From assembly GCA_965223825.1 (NCBI GenBank), contig OZ245018.1, positions 3,100,001-3,164,000 of the forward strand: a stretch of DNA of 64,000 bases, in the 5' to 3' direction. The DNA is from CAJXQU01 sp965223825. GTDB taxonomy: Bacteria; Pseudomonadota; Gammaproteobacteria; CAJXQU01. Below are positions 35,226-45,204 of this stretch, in pieces. Position numbers and translations under genes: made by a program. The notes beneath the pieces were generated by a model that was not told the origin of the DNA, searched no databases, and was given only the letters and a program-made list of their open reading frames with translations. Each line of letters opens with the position of its first letter. The first letter of the stretch is position 1.

Positions 35226-36689
35226 ATGACTATGCATAACAAAACCCTTGCTGAATTGAGTGCTGCACTCAAGGCAAAAGAATTTTCCAGTGTTGAACTC
35301 ACACAACACTTTCTTGATCGTATTGCAAAGCACGACCCAAATCTGAATAGCTTCATTACTGTCACCAATGAGAATGCGCTCTCACAAGCACAAGCTGCGG
35401 ATAAACAACGGGCAACGGGTCAGACACACCCACTAACCGGCATCCCAATCGCGCAGAAAGACATTTTTTGTACCGACGGAGTCAAAACCTCTTGCGGCTC
35501 AAAAATGCTGGATAACTTCATCGCGCCATACAACGCCACAGTTATCGAAAAATGCGATGCCGCGGGCTTAGTCATGCTCGGTAAAACGAATATGGATGAG
35601 TTCGCCATGGGCTCATCAAATGAAACCAGCTTTTACGGTGTCGTGAAAAACCCTTGGGACGCCTCTCACGTACCGGGCGGTTCGTCCGGTGGTTCAGCCG
35701 CGGCAGTGGCGGCTCGTCTGGCTCCGATCGCGACGGGGACCGATACTGGCGGTTCCATTCGACAACCTGCAGCGTTGTGTGGCATTACGGGCATCAAACC
35801 AACTTACGGCCGCGTCTCTCGCTACGGCATGATCGCGTACGCATCCAGTCTTGATCAGGGCGGCCCGATGGCGAAAACTGCTGAGGATGCAGCAATGATG
35901 TTGAATGTCATGAGCGGTTTCGACGAACGTGACTCAACATCGATTGAACGTGACCAAGAAGACTACACGCGCTTATTAAATGATTCGTTAGAGGGTTTAA
36001 AGATCGGCTTACCGAAAGAATATTTCAGTGATGATCTTGACCCGGAAATGGCGAATACCATTCAAGCGGCGATCAAAGAATATGAAAAGCTCGGTGCTGT
36101 AATTAAAGAAATTTCATTGCCCAACACAAATCTCAGCATCCCCGCATATTATGTGATCGCACCAGCAGAATGTTCATCTAATCTCTCGCGCATGGATGGC
36201 GCACGTTACGGTTATCGCTGTGAGGATCCGAAAGATCTCGCTGATCTTTATTCACGATCTCGCGGTGAAGCCTTCGGTGAAGAAGTCCAACGTCGGATCA
36301 TGATCGGCGCATACGCGTTATCGGCGGGTTATTACGATGCGTATTATTTGAAAGCACAGCAAATCAGACGTTTGATCAGCGAAGACTTCAAAACCGCCTT
36401 CGAAGACATCGACGTGATCATGGGGCCAACCACACCATCCACAGCGTTTAAACTCGGCGAAAAATCAGACGGCGATCCCGTCACCATGTATTTATCCGAC
36501 ATCTACACAATCTCGCTAAATTTGGCGGGCCTTCCAGGCATGTCGATTCCAGCCGGACAGATCGCAGGTATGCCGGTCGGATTACAACTGATCGGTAATT
36601 ACTTCGATGAAGCAAAATTACTTAACGTCGCCCACCAGTTTCAACACGCCACCGACTGGCACACACTCGCACCAGCGGGTTTTGAGTAA
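35226..36689 (+). CDS. gatA: Asp/Glu-tRNA amidotransferase subunit A
   Basis: A 487-residue amidase-signature enzyme. The Ser-cisSer-Lys triad is visible: Lys in GIPIAQKDIF, cis-Ser in GGSSGGSAAAVAA and nucleophile Ser in GTDTGGSIRQPAALCG. It releases ammonia from glutamine for the transamidation carried out with GatB. Forty bases after gatC in the gatCAB operon. Confidence 0.98.
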   Translation: MTMHNKTLAELSAALKAKEFSSVELTQHFLDRIAKHDPNLNSFITVTNENALSQAQAADKQRATGQTHPLTGIPIAQKDIFCTDGVKTSCGSKMLDNFIAPYNATVIEKCDAAGLVMLGKTNMDEFAMGSSNETSFYGVVKNPWDASHVPGGSSGGSAAAVAARLAPIATGTDTGGSIRQPAALCGITGIKPTYGRVSRYGMIAYASSLDQGGPMAKTAEDAAMMLNVMSGFDERDSTSIERDQEDYTRLLNDSLEGLKIGLPKEYFSDDLDPEMANTIQAAIKEYEKLGAVIKEISLPNTNLSIPAYYVIAPAECSSNLSRMDGARYGYRCEDPKDLADLYSRSRGEAFGEEVQRRIMIGAYALSAGYYDAYYLKAQQIRRLISEDFKTAFEDIDVIMGPTTPSTAFKLGEKSDGDPVTMYLSDIYTISLNLAGLPGMSIPAGQIAGMPVGLQLIGNYFDEAKLLNVAHQFQHATDWHTLAPAGFE

Positions 36690-36706
36690 GAAGAGGAATA
36701 GATCAC

Positions 36707-38146
36707 ATGCAATGGGAAACCGTCATCGGACTTGAAATCCACGCCCAACTGGCAACGAAAAGTAAAATTTTCTCTTCCGCCTCAACAGAATATGGAGCCG
36801 AACCCAATACGCAGGCTTGCGCAGTCGATTTGGGATTGCCGGGCGTGCTGCCGGTACTAAACCGAGAAGCCGTGCGCATGGCAGTAAAATTTGGTTTAGC
36901 GATTGATGCGCAGATCGATGAGTTTTCCGTCTTCGCGCGTAAAAATTATTTTTATCCCGATCTGCCGAAGGGCTATCAGATCAGTCAGTTTGAAAAACCG
37001 ATCGTTGGTCTTGGTTACACCGATATTGAAGTCGAAGAAGGTCAACCGATCCGCATTGGTATCACTCGCGCGCACCTTGAAGAAGATGCCGGTAAATCCT
37101 TACATGAAGACTTTCAGGGTATGTCAGGCATTGATCTGAACCGCGCGGGCACACCACTACTGGAAATCGTCTCCGAGCCGGACATGCGATCTGCTGCGCA
37201 AGCCGTCGCCTACATGCGGAAAATTCACTCGATCGTGCGCTACATCGGTATTTGTGATGGCAACATGCAAGAAGGTTCGTTTCGTTGTGATGCCAATGTT
37301 TCCGTACGACCAAAAGGCCAGGAAGAATTCGGTACCCGCGCCGAACTGAAAAATATCAACTCGTTCAAGAACGTTGAGAAAGCGATCAACATTGAAGTTG
37401 AGCGACAAATTGATGTGCTCGAATCCGGCGGAAAAGTTGTGCAGGAAACGCGTCTTTACGATGCCGACAAAGACGAAACACGATCCATGCGCAGCAAAGA
37501 AGAAGCGAACGATTACCGCTATTTCCCTGATCCTGATCTGCTTCCGGTGCAAGTCTCGCAAGCCTTACTCGACGAAGTTCGCGCAACACTGCCGGAATTA
37601 CCCGATGCGCGCCGTCAACGCTTTGTGAACGAACTCAAACTATCCGCGTATGACGCTGGCTTACTCACCACGGATCGCGAGCTGGCGGATTATTTTGAGA
37701 CAGCAGTCAATGCAGCAGAAGGTGACACCAAACTCACTGCAAACTGGGTGAATGGCGAACTCAGCGCTGCGCTGAATAAAGAGAATTTGAGTATTGCTGA
37801 CAGCCCGGTTTCTGCCGAAAACCTTGGCCAACTGATCCTGCGCATTAAAGACAACACCATCTCCGGCAAGATCGCAAAACAGGTCTTTGCCGCACTCTGG
37901 GCGAAAGAAGGTGACTCCGCCGATGCGATCATTGCGTCGAAAGGCTTAAAGCAAATGAGCGATAGCGGCGAATTGGAAAAACTCGTGGATGAGATTATTG
38001 CCGCGAACCAAGATCAGGTAGAACAATACCGCGCAGGTAAAACCAAAGTGCTCGGGTTCTTCGTCGGCCAGATCATGAAAAATACCGGAGGAAAAGCTAA
38101 TCCCGGACAAGTAAATCAGTTGTTGAAAGCGAAACTGGATGCTTAA
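36707..38146 (+). CDS. gatB: Asp/Glu-tRNA amidotransferase subunit B
   Basis: A 479-residue GatB. VIGLEIHAQLATKSKIFS and the FYPDLPKGYQISQFEKPI segment are conserved kinase-type motifs, and EEDAGKSLHE, GTPLLEIVSEPDM and ELKNINSFKNVEKAI follow. A C-terminal YqeY-like tRNA-binding tail ends the chain (GKANPGQVNQLLKAKL). It activates the mischarged tRNA by phosphorylation. A GAGGAATAG ribosome site precedes the ATG. Confidence 0.98.
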   Translation: MQWETVIGLEIHAQLATKSKIFSSASTEYGAEPNTQACAVDLGLPGVLPVLNREAVRMAVKFGLAIDAQIDEFSVFARKNYFYPDLPKGYQISQFEKPIVGLGYTDIEVEEGQPIRIGITRAHLEEDAGKSLHEDFQGMSGIDLNRAGTPLLEIVSEPDMRSAAQAVAYMRKIHSIVRYIGICDGNMQEGSFRCDANVSVRPKGQEEFGTRAELKNINSFKNVEKAINIEVERQIDVLESGGKVVQETRLYDADKDETRSMRSKEEANDYRYFPDPDLLPVQVSQALLDEVRATLPELPDARRQRFVNELKLSAYDAGLLTTDRELADYFETAVNAAEGDTKLTANWVNGELSAALNKENLSIADSPVSAENLGQLILRIKDNTISGKIAKQVFAALWAKEGDSADAIIASKGLKQMSDSGELEKLVDEIIAANQDQVEQYRAGKTKVLGFFVGQIMKNTGGKANPGQVNQLLKAKLDA

Positions 38147-38350
38147 AAAATATAGCGTGGACTCACTTCCAGCCCGACTGAAACGTCATCCTAACCAGGG
38201 CGTACTGCTCTGCTAAAGCGAGCACGTCTTACTTTTCAATGAAGCGAAAATTTGAGGAACAACAATCGACTCTGCATATGAAATTCATCGAAGTTAAAGT
38301 AGTTCTCTTTGAATCTGATTGGTAGGTACTATAGATCAAATAGCTAAAAG

Positions 38351-39112
38351 TTAGCTGTCTATCAGATCATTTTCTTTCGGCTTAATTCCACGCGCGATGA
38401 TTAAGCCCAGCTCAAACAATACCCACATCGGCAAGGCTAATAAGATTTGCGAGAGCACATCCGGTGGTGTGATCAGCATACCGAAGACGAAGCTGCCGAC
38501 GATAACGAAAGGACGTTTTTCCGATAGGGCTTGTACGCTCATAATGCCCATGCGAACGAGCAAGATGATCACGACGGGTACTTCGAAGGCGATCCCGAAC
38601 GCGAGAAACATTTTTAGAACGAAATCCAAGTAGTCGGTGATGTCGGTCATTTGCGTCACGCCATCTAACGAGATCGACATAAAAAACTCAAAGATCACGG
38701 GGAAAATAACGTAGTAAGCAAATGCGGCGCCGAAATAAAACAGCAAGGTACTAGCGATCAGTAAGGGTGATACCAGACTCTTTTCGTGCTCATACAAACC
38801 CGGTGCGACGAAGGCCCAGATTTGATACAAGATCAGCGGGATGGTAATAAAAATCGCTAACACCATCGAGAGTTTGAACGGGGTCAAGAACGGCGAGGCA
38901 ACTTGGGTTGCGATCATGCTCGATCCTTCGGGCAAATAACGCAGCAACGGTTGCGCAACAAAAGAGTACAGATCGCCCGCGAAGCTGAATAGGATCAGGA
39001 AGACAACAAATACGGCAGCAACAATAATCAGCAGGCGCTGACGGATCTCAACGAGATGAGAAATAAAAGTTTGAGGTTTGTCGGGGTTAGAGACCGAGTC
39101 TTTCTGGCTCAT
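38351..39112 (-). CDS. tatC: Sec-independent translocase subunit TatC
   Basis: A 253-residue six-helix membrane protein. The N-terminal HLVEIRQRLLI and the later FAYYVIFPVIFEFFMS and ITPPDVLSQILLALPMWVLFELG are diagnostic. It recognises twin-arginine signals with TatB. Its start overlaps the tatB stop by four bases. Confidence 0.97.
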   Translation of the reverse strand: MSQKDSVSNPDKPQTFISHLVEIRQRLLIIVAAVFVVFLILFSFAGDLYSFVAQPLLRYLPEGSSMIATQVASPFLTPFKLSMVLAIFITIPLILYQIWAFVAPGLYEHEKSLVSPLLIASTLLFYFGAAFAYYVIFPVIFEFFMSISLDGVTQMTDITDYLDFVLKMFLAFGIAFEVPVVIILLVRMGIMSVQALSEKRPFVIVGSFVFGMLITPPDVLSQILLALPMWVLFELGLIIARGIKPKENDLIDS

Positions 39113-39429
39113 TTACGCACGTGCCTTGTATCGTCCTGAAGCTGGTCTAAATCTGCTTTAACGTCTTTTAGCTCATCAAGCCTGGTCGCATCATCCACCT
39201 CTTTCCGGAACTCTTCAAGATTATCCATGGTTTCTTGGTCGAGGATTTTTTTCAGTTCTTCTTGGGCGAGTTCACGCTCGATTTCGTTTTGAACGGAACT
39301 GACAGTTTCGCGCGCTTTACGTATCCATAGGCCGGCTGTTCTCGCGGCACCAGGCAGTTTTTCCGGGCCGAGCACAAACAACGCAACCACAGCAATAATC
39401 GCCAGTTCCCAAAAGCCAATATCAAACAC
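39109..39429 (-). CDS. tatB: Sec-independent translocase subunit TatB
   Basis: A 106-residue protein. The membrane helix MFDIGFWELAIIAVVALFVL is followed by GPEKLPGAARTAGLWIRKAR and a long amphipathic, acidic C-terminal helix, the TatB pattern. It sits between tatA and tatC. Confidence 0.95.
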   Translation of the reverse strand: MFDIGFWELAIIAVVALFVLGPEKLPGAARTAGLWIRKARETVSSVQNEIERELAQEELKKILDQETMDNLEEFRKEVDDATRLDELKDVKADLDQLQDDTRHVRK

Positions 39430-39434
39430 GTGAT

Positions 39435-39629
39435 CTAGGAGTTCGAATTTTCTTTCTGATCAATGGTGGTTTTATCCACGGTCGGCTTGTCTTCGTCTTT
39501 GACGGCTTTACGAAAACTTTTGATCGCGTCGCCAATATCACCGCCCATACCTTTTAATTTTCGTGTGCCGAAAAGCAACACTACGATCGCGAGGATAATT
39601 AGTAATTCTGTGATTCCAAACTTGCCCAT
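39435..39629 (-). CDS. tatA: Sec-independent translocase subunit TatA
   Basis: A 64-residue protein: a short membrane helix (ELLIILAIVVLLFG), the FGTRKLKGMGGDIGDAIKSF hinge and amphipathic helix, and a charged tail. It forms the translocation pore. An AGGAGG site precedes the ATG. Confidence 0.95.
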   Translation of the reverse strand: MGKFGITELLIILAIVVLLFGTRKLKGMGGDIGDAIKSFRKAVKDEDKPTVDKTTIDQKENSNS

Positions 39630-39708
39630 ACAAACCTCCTGAATTGGGTTCGCTCAACAGATAATTCAGTGAGCTGCCTGATCATTGTTCAGACACCGCC
39701 GATCAATA

Positions 39709-40032
39709 TTATTTTGACCGATTGGCCTTTTCTTCAATACCCGATTGGCCAAAGCGACGTTCCAGTTCATCTAGCACCGCTTGGGGGCCAAGATCAAGAT
39801 GATCAAGCATAACCAGTGTATGAAACCACAAATCTGCAGTTTCATAAATGACTTGTTGAGGATCAGTATTTTTAGCGGCAACGACGGTTTCAGTCGCTTC
39901 CTCACCGACTTTTTTTAGAATCGTATCCAAGCCTTTTTTATGTAGATTGGCGACGTAAGATTTTTCTGGATCAGCTTGTCTTCGCGCTTTAAGTACATCC
40001 GCGAGTTCAAGCAAGAAATTATTGTTTGGCAT
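39709..40032 (-). CDS. hisE: Phosphoribosyl-ATP pyrophosphatase
   Basis: A 107-residue MazG-like fold enzyme for the second step of histidine synthesis. KVGEEATETVVAAKN is the metal-binding EExxE-type motif and YETADLWFHTLVMLDHLDLG the second. It overlaps the end of the SYLF gene by 14 bases, separated from hisI by that gene. Confidence 0.95.
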   Translation of the reverse strand: MPNNNFLLELADVLKARRQADPEKSYVANLHKKGLDTILKKVGEEATETVVAAKNTDPQQVIYETADLWFHTLVMLDHLDLGPQAVLDELERRFGQSGIEEKANRSK

Positions 40033-40699
40033 ATTGTCTCAAGCTATTTTTCAGGGTTTGTGTTGTTCGTGGTGATCGCACAAAGCCGTTAAAAATTTCT
40101 GCGCTGCTCACTCGCTCACGTTCATAAAACAAGGCGTTTGATCGATGATCAATATCCAGCGAAGTGCCATCCAACGAGAGGCCCGCAAATAGCCCACGGC
40201 TGCGTGAGTAGGACAGAATTTCAGCCTGTAGTTTAACATCAGTTGCGGCAGCAGCATTACGTCCAACCGGCCCAGCCGCAATCGCCGCGTCTGCACCCAA
40301 CGTAAATTTACCGCTCATCAAGCTTTTTAAACCGCGTTTATTTTTGAAAACGAGAATCAGATCAGAGGATTGCGCACCAAGCTGCAAGCCTACGCTACCG
40401 CCTTTGAGTTTCAAAAAAACCGGATCACTCCACGCCTGTGTTGTCGGATCTTTAATAACGATAATACCGCGTCCATAACGTCCACCAACAACAAGACCAA
40501 CCTTGATGACTTCAGGAATGATCGCGATCGCTTGCGCTTCACTCAGTAACTTCGGTGGGATTGATCGTTCAGGAATGGTCATGATGTCGCGCAATACTTC
40601 GTCAGAAAGGGAGACAAGTTCCGTTTCGGATGTACCGGCAAGTGCGAAATGGCTGCTGATCAGGCAGAGTAGAAAAACCAACGATTTGAAGGCGTGCAT
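40019..40699 (-). CDS. Secreted SYLF-domain (YSC84-like) protein
   Basis: A 226-residue protein with a signal peptide (about 1-22, ending ALA). The rest is one SYLF/DUF500 domain: LLSEAQAIAIIPEVIKVGLV, GGRYGRGIIVIKD, GSVGLQLGAQSSDLILVF and SRSRGLFAGLSLDGTSLDID. SYLF domains bind lipid or phosphoinositides in eukaryotes; bacterial secreted members are uncharacterised. It is inserted between hisI and hisE and translationally coupled to hisE, an odd partner for amino acid biosynthesis. Confidence 0.88.
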   Translation of the reverse strand: MHAFKSLVFLLCLISSHFALAGTSETELVSLSDEVLRDIMTIPERSIPPKLLSEAQAIAIIPEVIKVGLVVGGRYGRGIIVIKDPTTQAWSDPVFLKLKGGSVGLQLGAQSSDLILVFKNKRGLKSLMSGKFTLGADAAIAAGPVGRNAAAATDVKLQAEILSYSRSRGLFAGLSLDGTSLDIDHRSNALFYERERVSSAEIFNGFVRSPRTTQTLKNSLRQYAKQ

Positions 40700-40705
40700 A
40701 GCATG

Positions 40706-41104
40706 TTACTTCTTATAAATGGACGCGGGATCCTGCAATATCGGTTCCACTTCTTCCCATTTACCCTCAACGAGACGCTTGAAAAAACACGAATGGCGTC
40801 CGGTATGACAAGCAATACCGCCGAGTTGCTCAACCTGTAAAACCAGCACATCGTTATCACAATCCAGTCGGAGTTCGATCACGTTCTGAACATGTCCAGA
40901 CTCTTCACCCTTGCGCCATAATTTCTGGCGTGATCGCGACCAGTAGATTGCGCGATTTTCTTTTACCGTTAGCTTTAATGCTTCGCGATTCATCCAAGCG
41001 ACCATAAGGATCTTACCGGTTTCGGCTTCTTGCGCGATTGCCGGGATCAATCCATCAGTGCCCCACTGGATAGATTCGAGCCAATCAAGTTCACCCACCG
41101 GCAT
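40706..41104 (-). CDS. hisI: Phosphoribosyl-AMP cyclohydrolase
   Basis: A 132-residue enzyme of the third histidine step. ILMVAWMNREALKLT, YWSRSRQKLWRKGEESGH, the metal site LRLDCDNDVLVLQVEQ and ACHTGRHSCFF are all present. It is the single-domain form (hisE is separate). Its start overlaps the last base of hisF. Confidence 0.96.
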   Translation of the reverse strand: MPVGELDWLESIQWGTDGLIPAIAQEAETGKILMVAWMNREALKLTVKENRAIYWSRSRQKLWRKGEESGHVQNVIELRLDCDNDVLVLQVEQLGGIACHTGRHSCFFKRLVEGKWEEVEPILQDPASIYKK

Positions 41105-41877
41105 TAGAGACGAACCTCAATTCCAGCGTTTTGCATGGTTTTTTTCGCTTGCCCAACGGTGTAATCACCAAAATGAAAAATACTCGCCGCCAGTACGGCA
41201 TCCGCTTTGCCTTGCGTAACGCCTTCGACAAGGTGATCAAGATTACCCACACCGCCGGATGCGATCACGGGAATTTCAACAGCATCGGACACAGCACGGG
41301 TAAGATCGAGATCGAAACCATCGCGCGTACCATCGCGATCCATACTCGTGAGTAATAATTCACCGGCGCCGAGCCCTTGCATTTTAGCTGCCCATTCAAC
41401 AACATCAATGCCGGTCGGTTTGCGACCACCGTGAGTAAAAATTTCCCAACGTTTTGCGTCGCCCACAGCAGAAACACAGCGCGCATCGATCGCAACAACA
41501 ATGCATTGCGAGCCAAACTTGGCTGAGGCTTCGCCGACAAATTCAGGATTGAAAACTGCTGCCGTATTGATGCCGACTTTATCGGCACCGGCATTGAGCA
41601 TCGTACGGATGTCGTCTACTTTACGAATTCCACCACCGACGGTCAGGGGAATGAAAACTTCGCTCGCGACAGCTTCCACAACATGGATGATCGTATCGCG
41701 ATTGTCGCTACTGGCGGTGATATCAAGAAAGGTAATTTCATCTGCGCCTTGTTCATCATAGCGACGTGCGATTTCAACCGGATCACCAGCATCACGGATA
41801 TCAACAAATTTAACGCCTTTAACCACCCGTCCAGCATCAACATCTAAACAAGGAATAATACGTTTTGCGAGCGCCAT
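41104..41877 (-). CDS. hisF: Imidazole glycerol phosphate synthase subunit HisF
   Basis: A 257-residue (beta/alpha)8 cyclase. The catalytic Asp of IIPCLDVDAGRVVKGVKF and that of CIVVAIDARCVS are visible, along with LTVGGGIRKVDDIRTML and ELLLTSMDRDGTRDGFD. It forms IGP and AICAR using ammonia from HisH; hisH is not in the window. Confidence 0.97.
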   Translation of the reverse strand: MALAKRIIPCLDVDAGRVVKGVKFVDIRDAGDPVEIARRYDEQGADEITFLDITASSDNRDTIIHVVEAVASEVFIPLTVGGGIRKVDDIRTMLNAGADKVGINTAAVFNPEFVGEASAKFGSQCIVVAIDARCVSAVGDAKRWEIFTHGGRKPTGIDVVEWAAKMQGLGAGELLLTSMDRDGTRDGFDLDLTRAVSDAVEIPVIASGGVGNLDHLVEGVTQGKADAVLAASIFHFGDYTVGQAKKTMQNAGIEVRL

Positions 41878-41883
41878 TTCAGG

Positions 41884-42624
41884 CTATTGTTCGCAAAGCT
41901 GATCGGCTATTTTTTGCGCTTCGGCAAAATCCAACGTGCCTTCGTAGATCGCTTTGCCGGTAATCGCGCCAGAAATTCCTTCTTCAGAAACCGCACATAA
42001 ATTACGAATATCATCCATATTTGTGATGCCGCCGGATGCGATCACAGGAATCGTCAGCTCTTTTGCAAAGTTCACGGTGGATTCAACATTGAGACCTTGC
42101 ATCATGCCGTCGCGGCTAATGTCTGTATAAACGATTGCAGCGACACCTTTTTCTTCGAACTGTAAAGCAAGATCCACCGGATCGTGATGGGAAAGTTTTG
42201 ACCAACCATCGATAGCCAATTTGCCTTCCTTCACATCCATACCAATGATGATATGACCGGGAAATTCCAAACAAATATCTTCTACAAAATGCGGGGCTGT
42301 AACCGCCTTCGTACCGATAATGACGTAACTAACGCCAGCATCAAGATAGAGTTGGATCGTGTCATCATCACGAATACCACCACCAACTTGTAGCGGTACA
42401 TCTGGAAATGCCTCCGCAATTCGGTGGATGACATCAGCGTTAACGGGCTTGCCTTTGAAAGCACCATTCAGATCTACTAGGTGCAATCGCCTCGCACCGG
42501 CTTCAACCCATTGCCGCGCCATCGCGACAGGATCATCTGAATAAACCGTATTATCGTCCATATTGCCTTGACGTAAACGCACACACTTGCCGTCTTTCAG
42601 GTCAATTGCGGGAATTAACAACAT
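41884..42624 (-). CDS. hisA: ProFAR isomerase HisA
   Basis: A 246-residue TIM-barrel isomerase: LLIPAIDLKDGKCVRLRQGN with the catalytic Asp, VPLQVGGGIRDDDTIQLYLD and YTDISRDGMMQGLN. First gene of this his fragment; hisB and hisH, which usually precede it, are absent here. Confidence 0.96.
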   Translation of the reverse strand: MLLIPAIDLKDGKCVRLRQGNMDDNTVYSDDPVAMARQWVEAGARRLHLVDLNGAFKGKPVNADVIHRIAEAFPDVPLQVGGGIRDDDTIQLYLDAGVSYVIIGTKAVTAPHFVEDICLEFPGHIIIGMDVKEGKLAIDGWSKLSHHDPVDLALQFEEKGVAAIVYTDISRDGMMQGLNVESTVNFAKELTIPVIASGGITNMDDIRNLCAVSEEGISGAITGKAIYEGTLDFAEAQKIADQLCEQ

Positions 42625-42765
42625 AATAAGAATCTACCGAGCGTAATAAGAGATGTGGGGTGAGGTGTTTGAAAATAGGTCACGAAAAACGAATCACTTT
42701 TTCTCAATAATAGCACACCGTTCGAGCGGGTAAAGGGGGAAGAATTTCCCGCGCTAGCAGCATAC

Positions 42766-45039
42766 TCACATTGCCGACAATGCCTGCCTAGTCTGAGCTC
42801 GCTCAGGAAAATCATCGCTGACATTTAACGCACGTTGAAACTCTTCTTTTGCCTTGTCTAACTGACCTTGTGCCTGGTACGCCATCGCTAGGTGATAAAT
42901 CACACTAGCTTGGTCCGGCACAGCTTTCAAAGCTTGCTCAAGATTGCTCACGGCTTCGTCAATCTTACCAGCCTTAAACTGTACCCAACCCAAAGTATCG
43001 AGCACCTGTGGGTTATTTGGTAGCTTCAGCAAAATTTGGCTAGCTAATTTCTCCGCTTCTTCAAGGTTTTTATCTTGCTCGCCGAGCACATATGCCAAGT
43101 TATTCATCGCAGGTATGAAGCCGGGTGATTTCTCTAATAACTGCCGATAATGCTGTTCCGAGTCCGCATAACGTTGTTGCAAATCGTACATGTTCGCAAC
43201 GATAAGATGCCCAATGATTTGATCAGGATTTTTCGCAATACGCGATTCCATATTTTTGATTGCCTGATCATGCCCATCACGATCAATATATAAACGCGCC
43301 AGTAACAAGTACGCTCCCTGTACATTCGGATTCAAGGTGATCGCGGCATTGTAGGCATCTTCCGCTTCGTTGATCAGATTTCGACTTTGGTAAATTTTTC
43401 CTTTCAAAACGAAAATTTGCGCTTCCACCTGTGGCTTGCCCCGGTTACTCATGAGCGCTTCGTCGCACACGCGCAAGGCATGATCGAGCTTATTCTGGTT
43501 CAGATTCAATTCGATGAGTTTTTCTAATGCAGAAAGTCGATCAGGCACAAGAGAGAGGACTTTCTCGAAAGATTTTTCCGCTGCTGCGGCTTGGTTCTGG
43601 CGGATCTGCAATAAGCCGATCGCTTGATAAGCATCTGGTTGATTCGGTTGAATATGAGTGATCGCTTCAAAACTAGCGCGCGCTTTATCGATCTGATTCA
43701 GCAAAATCGCACTCGCGCCGACCATTTGCAGAGCTTCGACATTCTCAGGCTCACGTTCGAGGATGTTTTCCGCGTGCTTGATCGCATTCTCAAAATCCCG
43801 TGTGCCGACGTATATTTTGCCGAGGAGGGTACTTGATCGTTCGTGATCAGGCCGTTTTTCTAAAACAGTGATCAACTCTTGTTTAGCCGCATCGACTTTT
43901 TTCATAGCGAGCAAAGCGATCGCTTTACGATGATGCGCTTCCACAAAACTGGCGGGTATATCCACTAGTAATTGATCAAGTGCCGTGATCGCTTGCTCAA
44001 ACTCTTCGTTTGCCAGCAAGCGTTCTGCCTCAAGTAAGCGAAATTTTTGATTACCCGGATGCGTCTCTAATACTTCCGCTATCACCTCTTGTGCCGCCGC
44101 GGTATGCCCTTGCTGGATCTGATAACGCGCGAGGTCGTAAGTGATGTCATCATTTTCTGGTTGGGCAGCATGGGCGTTTTCATAAAAGGCGAGGAGATCT
44201 TCTTGTCGATTACCCGCTTCATACAAGCTCGCAAGCGCCTTGATTGCACGTTGATTATTTGGGTTGGCGTTATTCGCTTTCAGGAAATAGCCTTCGGCTG
44301 TTTCCAGATCGTTTAAACGTAAACGAAAATAACCTGCTTCAACTAGAAGGCGATCATTCGTCGGTTCTGCCGTGATCATTTGGTCAAGATACGCTTGCGC
44401 TTGTTCGGATTTTTTTTGTTGCGCGTAGAATGCAAATAACGCCAACTTGGCTTGATCCGACGTTGGATCGCTGTCAATCGCTTGCTGTAATAATTTTTCC
44501 GCCTCCTCGGCCTTACCTTGTTTCAATAAAACCGGTGCAAGACTAACCAAAGCGCGCACTTCATTCGGGTTGCGTCGAATCACGCGACGTAGAATGAATT
44601 CAGCTTCTTCAAGATTTTTATCCTGCATGTACAAACCCGCTTTCAGCAGTAACGCATCCACATTCACCGGATCCGCCGATAAGACTTTTTCCACCCGCGA
44701 TCGTGTCTCGTCAGTTTTCTTCATCAAGAAATCAAAAGAGGCGAGTTTTACCTGCGCTAGGATGTTTTCAGGAGCAAGCGCTTCCGCCCGTACAAATGCT
44801 TGATAGGCAAGCCGTGGTTCTTCTAATTCAAGATACGTTTCACCCAGCTTCAGAAAAGCGTCGACATTGGCAGGATCGATCTGCAAGGCATTTTTAAATT
44901 CCAGCACAGCTTTGGTTGGGTTGTCTTGCGCGAGTAACGCTTCACCTTTTTCCATGAAGGCCGACAGCTTCTCCTCTTCCGAGGCAGAACACGCTGAGAG
45001 CAGGGCACACATTAAAAGTAAGGCAAGTCGTTTTTTCAT
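42766..45039 (-). CDS. Large TPR-repeat lipoprotein
   Basis: A 757-residue lipoprotein (MKKRLALLLMCALLSAC). I start it at 45039 because this gives a standard signal; the ATG at 45051 adds four residues. The mature part is a continuous array of about twenty tetratricopeptide repeats, for example AVLEFKNALQIDPANVDAFL, ILRRVIRRNPNEVRALVSLA and AVSNLEQALKAVPDQASVIY. It resembles the PrsT proteins of exosortase/exopolysaccharide systems, but no exosortase or polysaccharide gene is present in the window. It probably scaffolds proteins in the periplasm. Confidence 0.85.
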   Translation of the reverse strand: MKKRLALLLMCALLSACSASEEEKLSAFMEKGEALLAQDNPTKAVLEFKNALQIDPANVDAFLKLGETYLELEEPRLAYQAFVRAEALAPENILAQVKLASFDFLMKKTDETRSRVEKVLSADPVNVDALLLKAGLYMQDKNLEEAEFILRRVIRRNPNEVRALVSLAPVLLKQGKAEEAEKLLQQAIDSDPTSDQAKLALFAFYAQQKKSEQAQAYLDQMITAEPTNDRLLVEAGYFRLRLNDLETAEGYFLKANNANPNNQRAIKALASLYEAGNRQEDLLAFYENAHAAQPENDDITYDLARYQIQQGHTAAAQEVIAEVLETHPGNQKFRLLEAERLLANEEFEQAITALDQLLVDIPASFVEAHHRKAIALLAMKKVDAAKQELITVLEKRPDHERSSTLLGKIYVGTRDFENAIKHAENILEREPENVEALQMVGASAILLNQIDKARASFEAITHIQPNQPDAYQAIGLLQIRQNQAAAAEKSFEKVLSLVPDRLSALEKLIELNLNQNKLDHALRVCDEALMSNRGKPQVEAQIFVLKGKIYQSRNLINEAEDAYNAAITLNPNVQGAYLLLARLYIDRDGHDQAIKNMESRIAKNPDQIIGHLIVANMYDLQQRYADSEQHYRQLLEKSPGFIPAMNNLAYVLGEQDKNLEEAEKLASQILLKLPNNPQVLDTLGWVQFKAGKIDEAVSNLEQALKAVPDQASVIYHLAMAYQAQGQLDKAKEEFQRALNVSDDFPERAQTRQALSAM

Positions 45040-45204
45040 CAGATAACTCATTTATGTATAACAAATTCGAAAAACTACATGTGATGTAACTTAACGCGCG
45101 ATCCGCAGATAGCTTGAATTACGATCAATCTTACGCGGAGGAAACACAAGCGTCGCCCATCTATTGATAAAAATGGTAGCTATTTCACGCTCGGTAGCAC
45201 TTTC

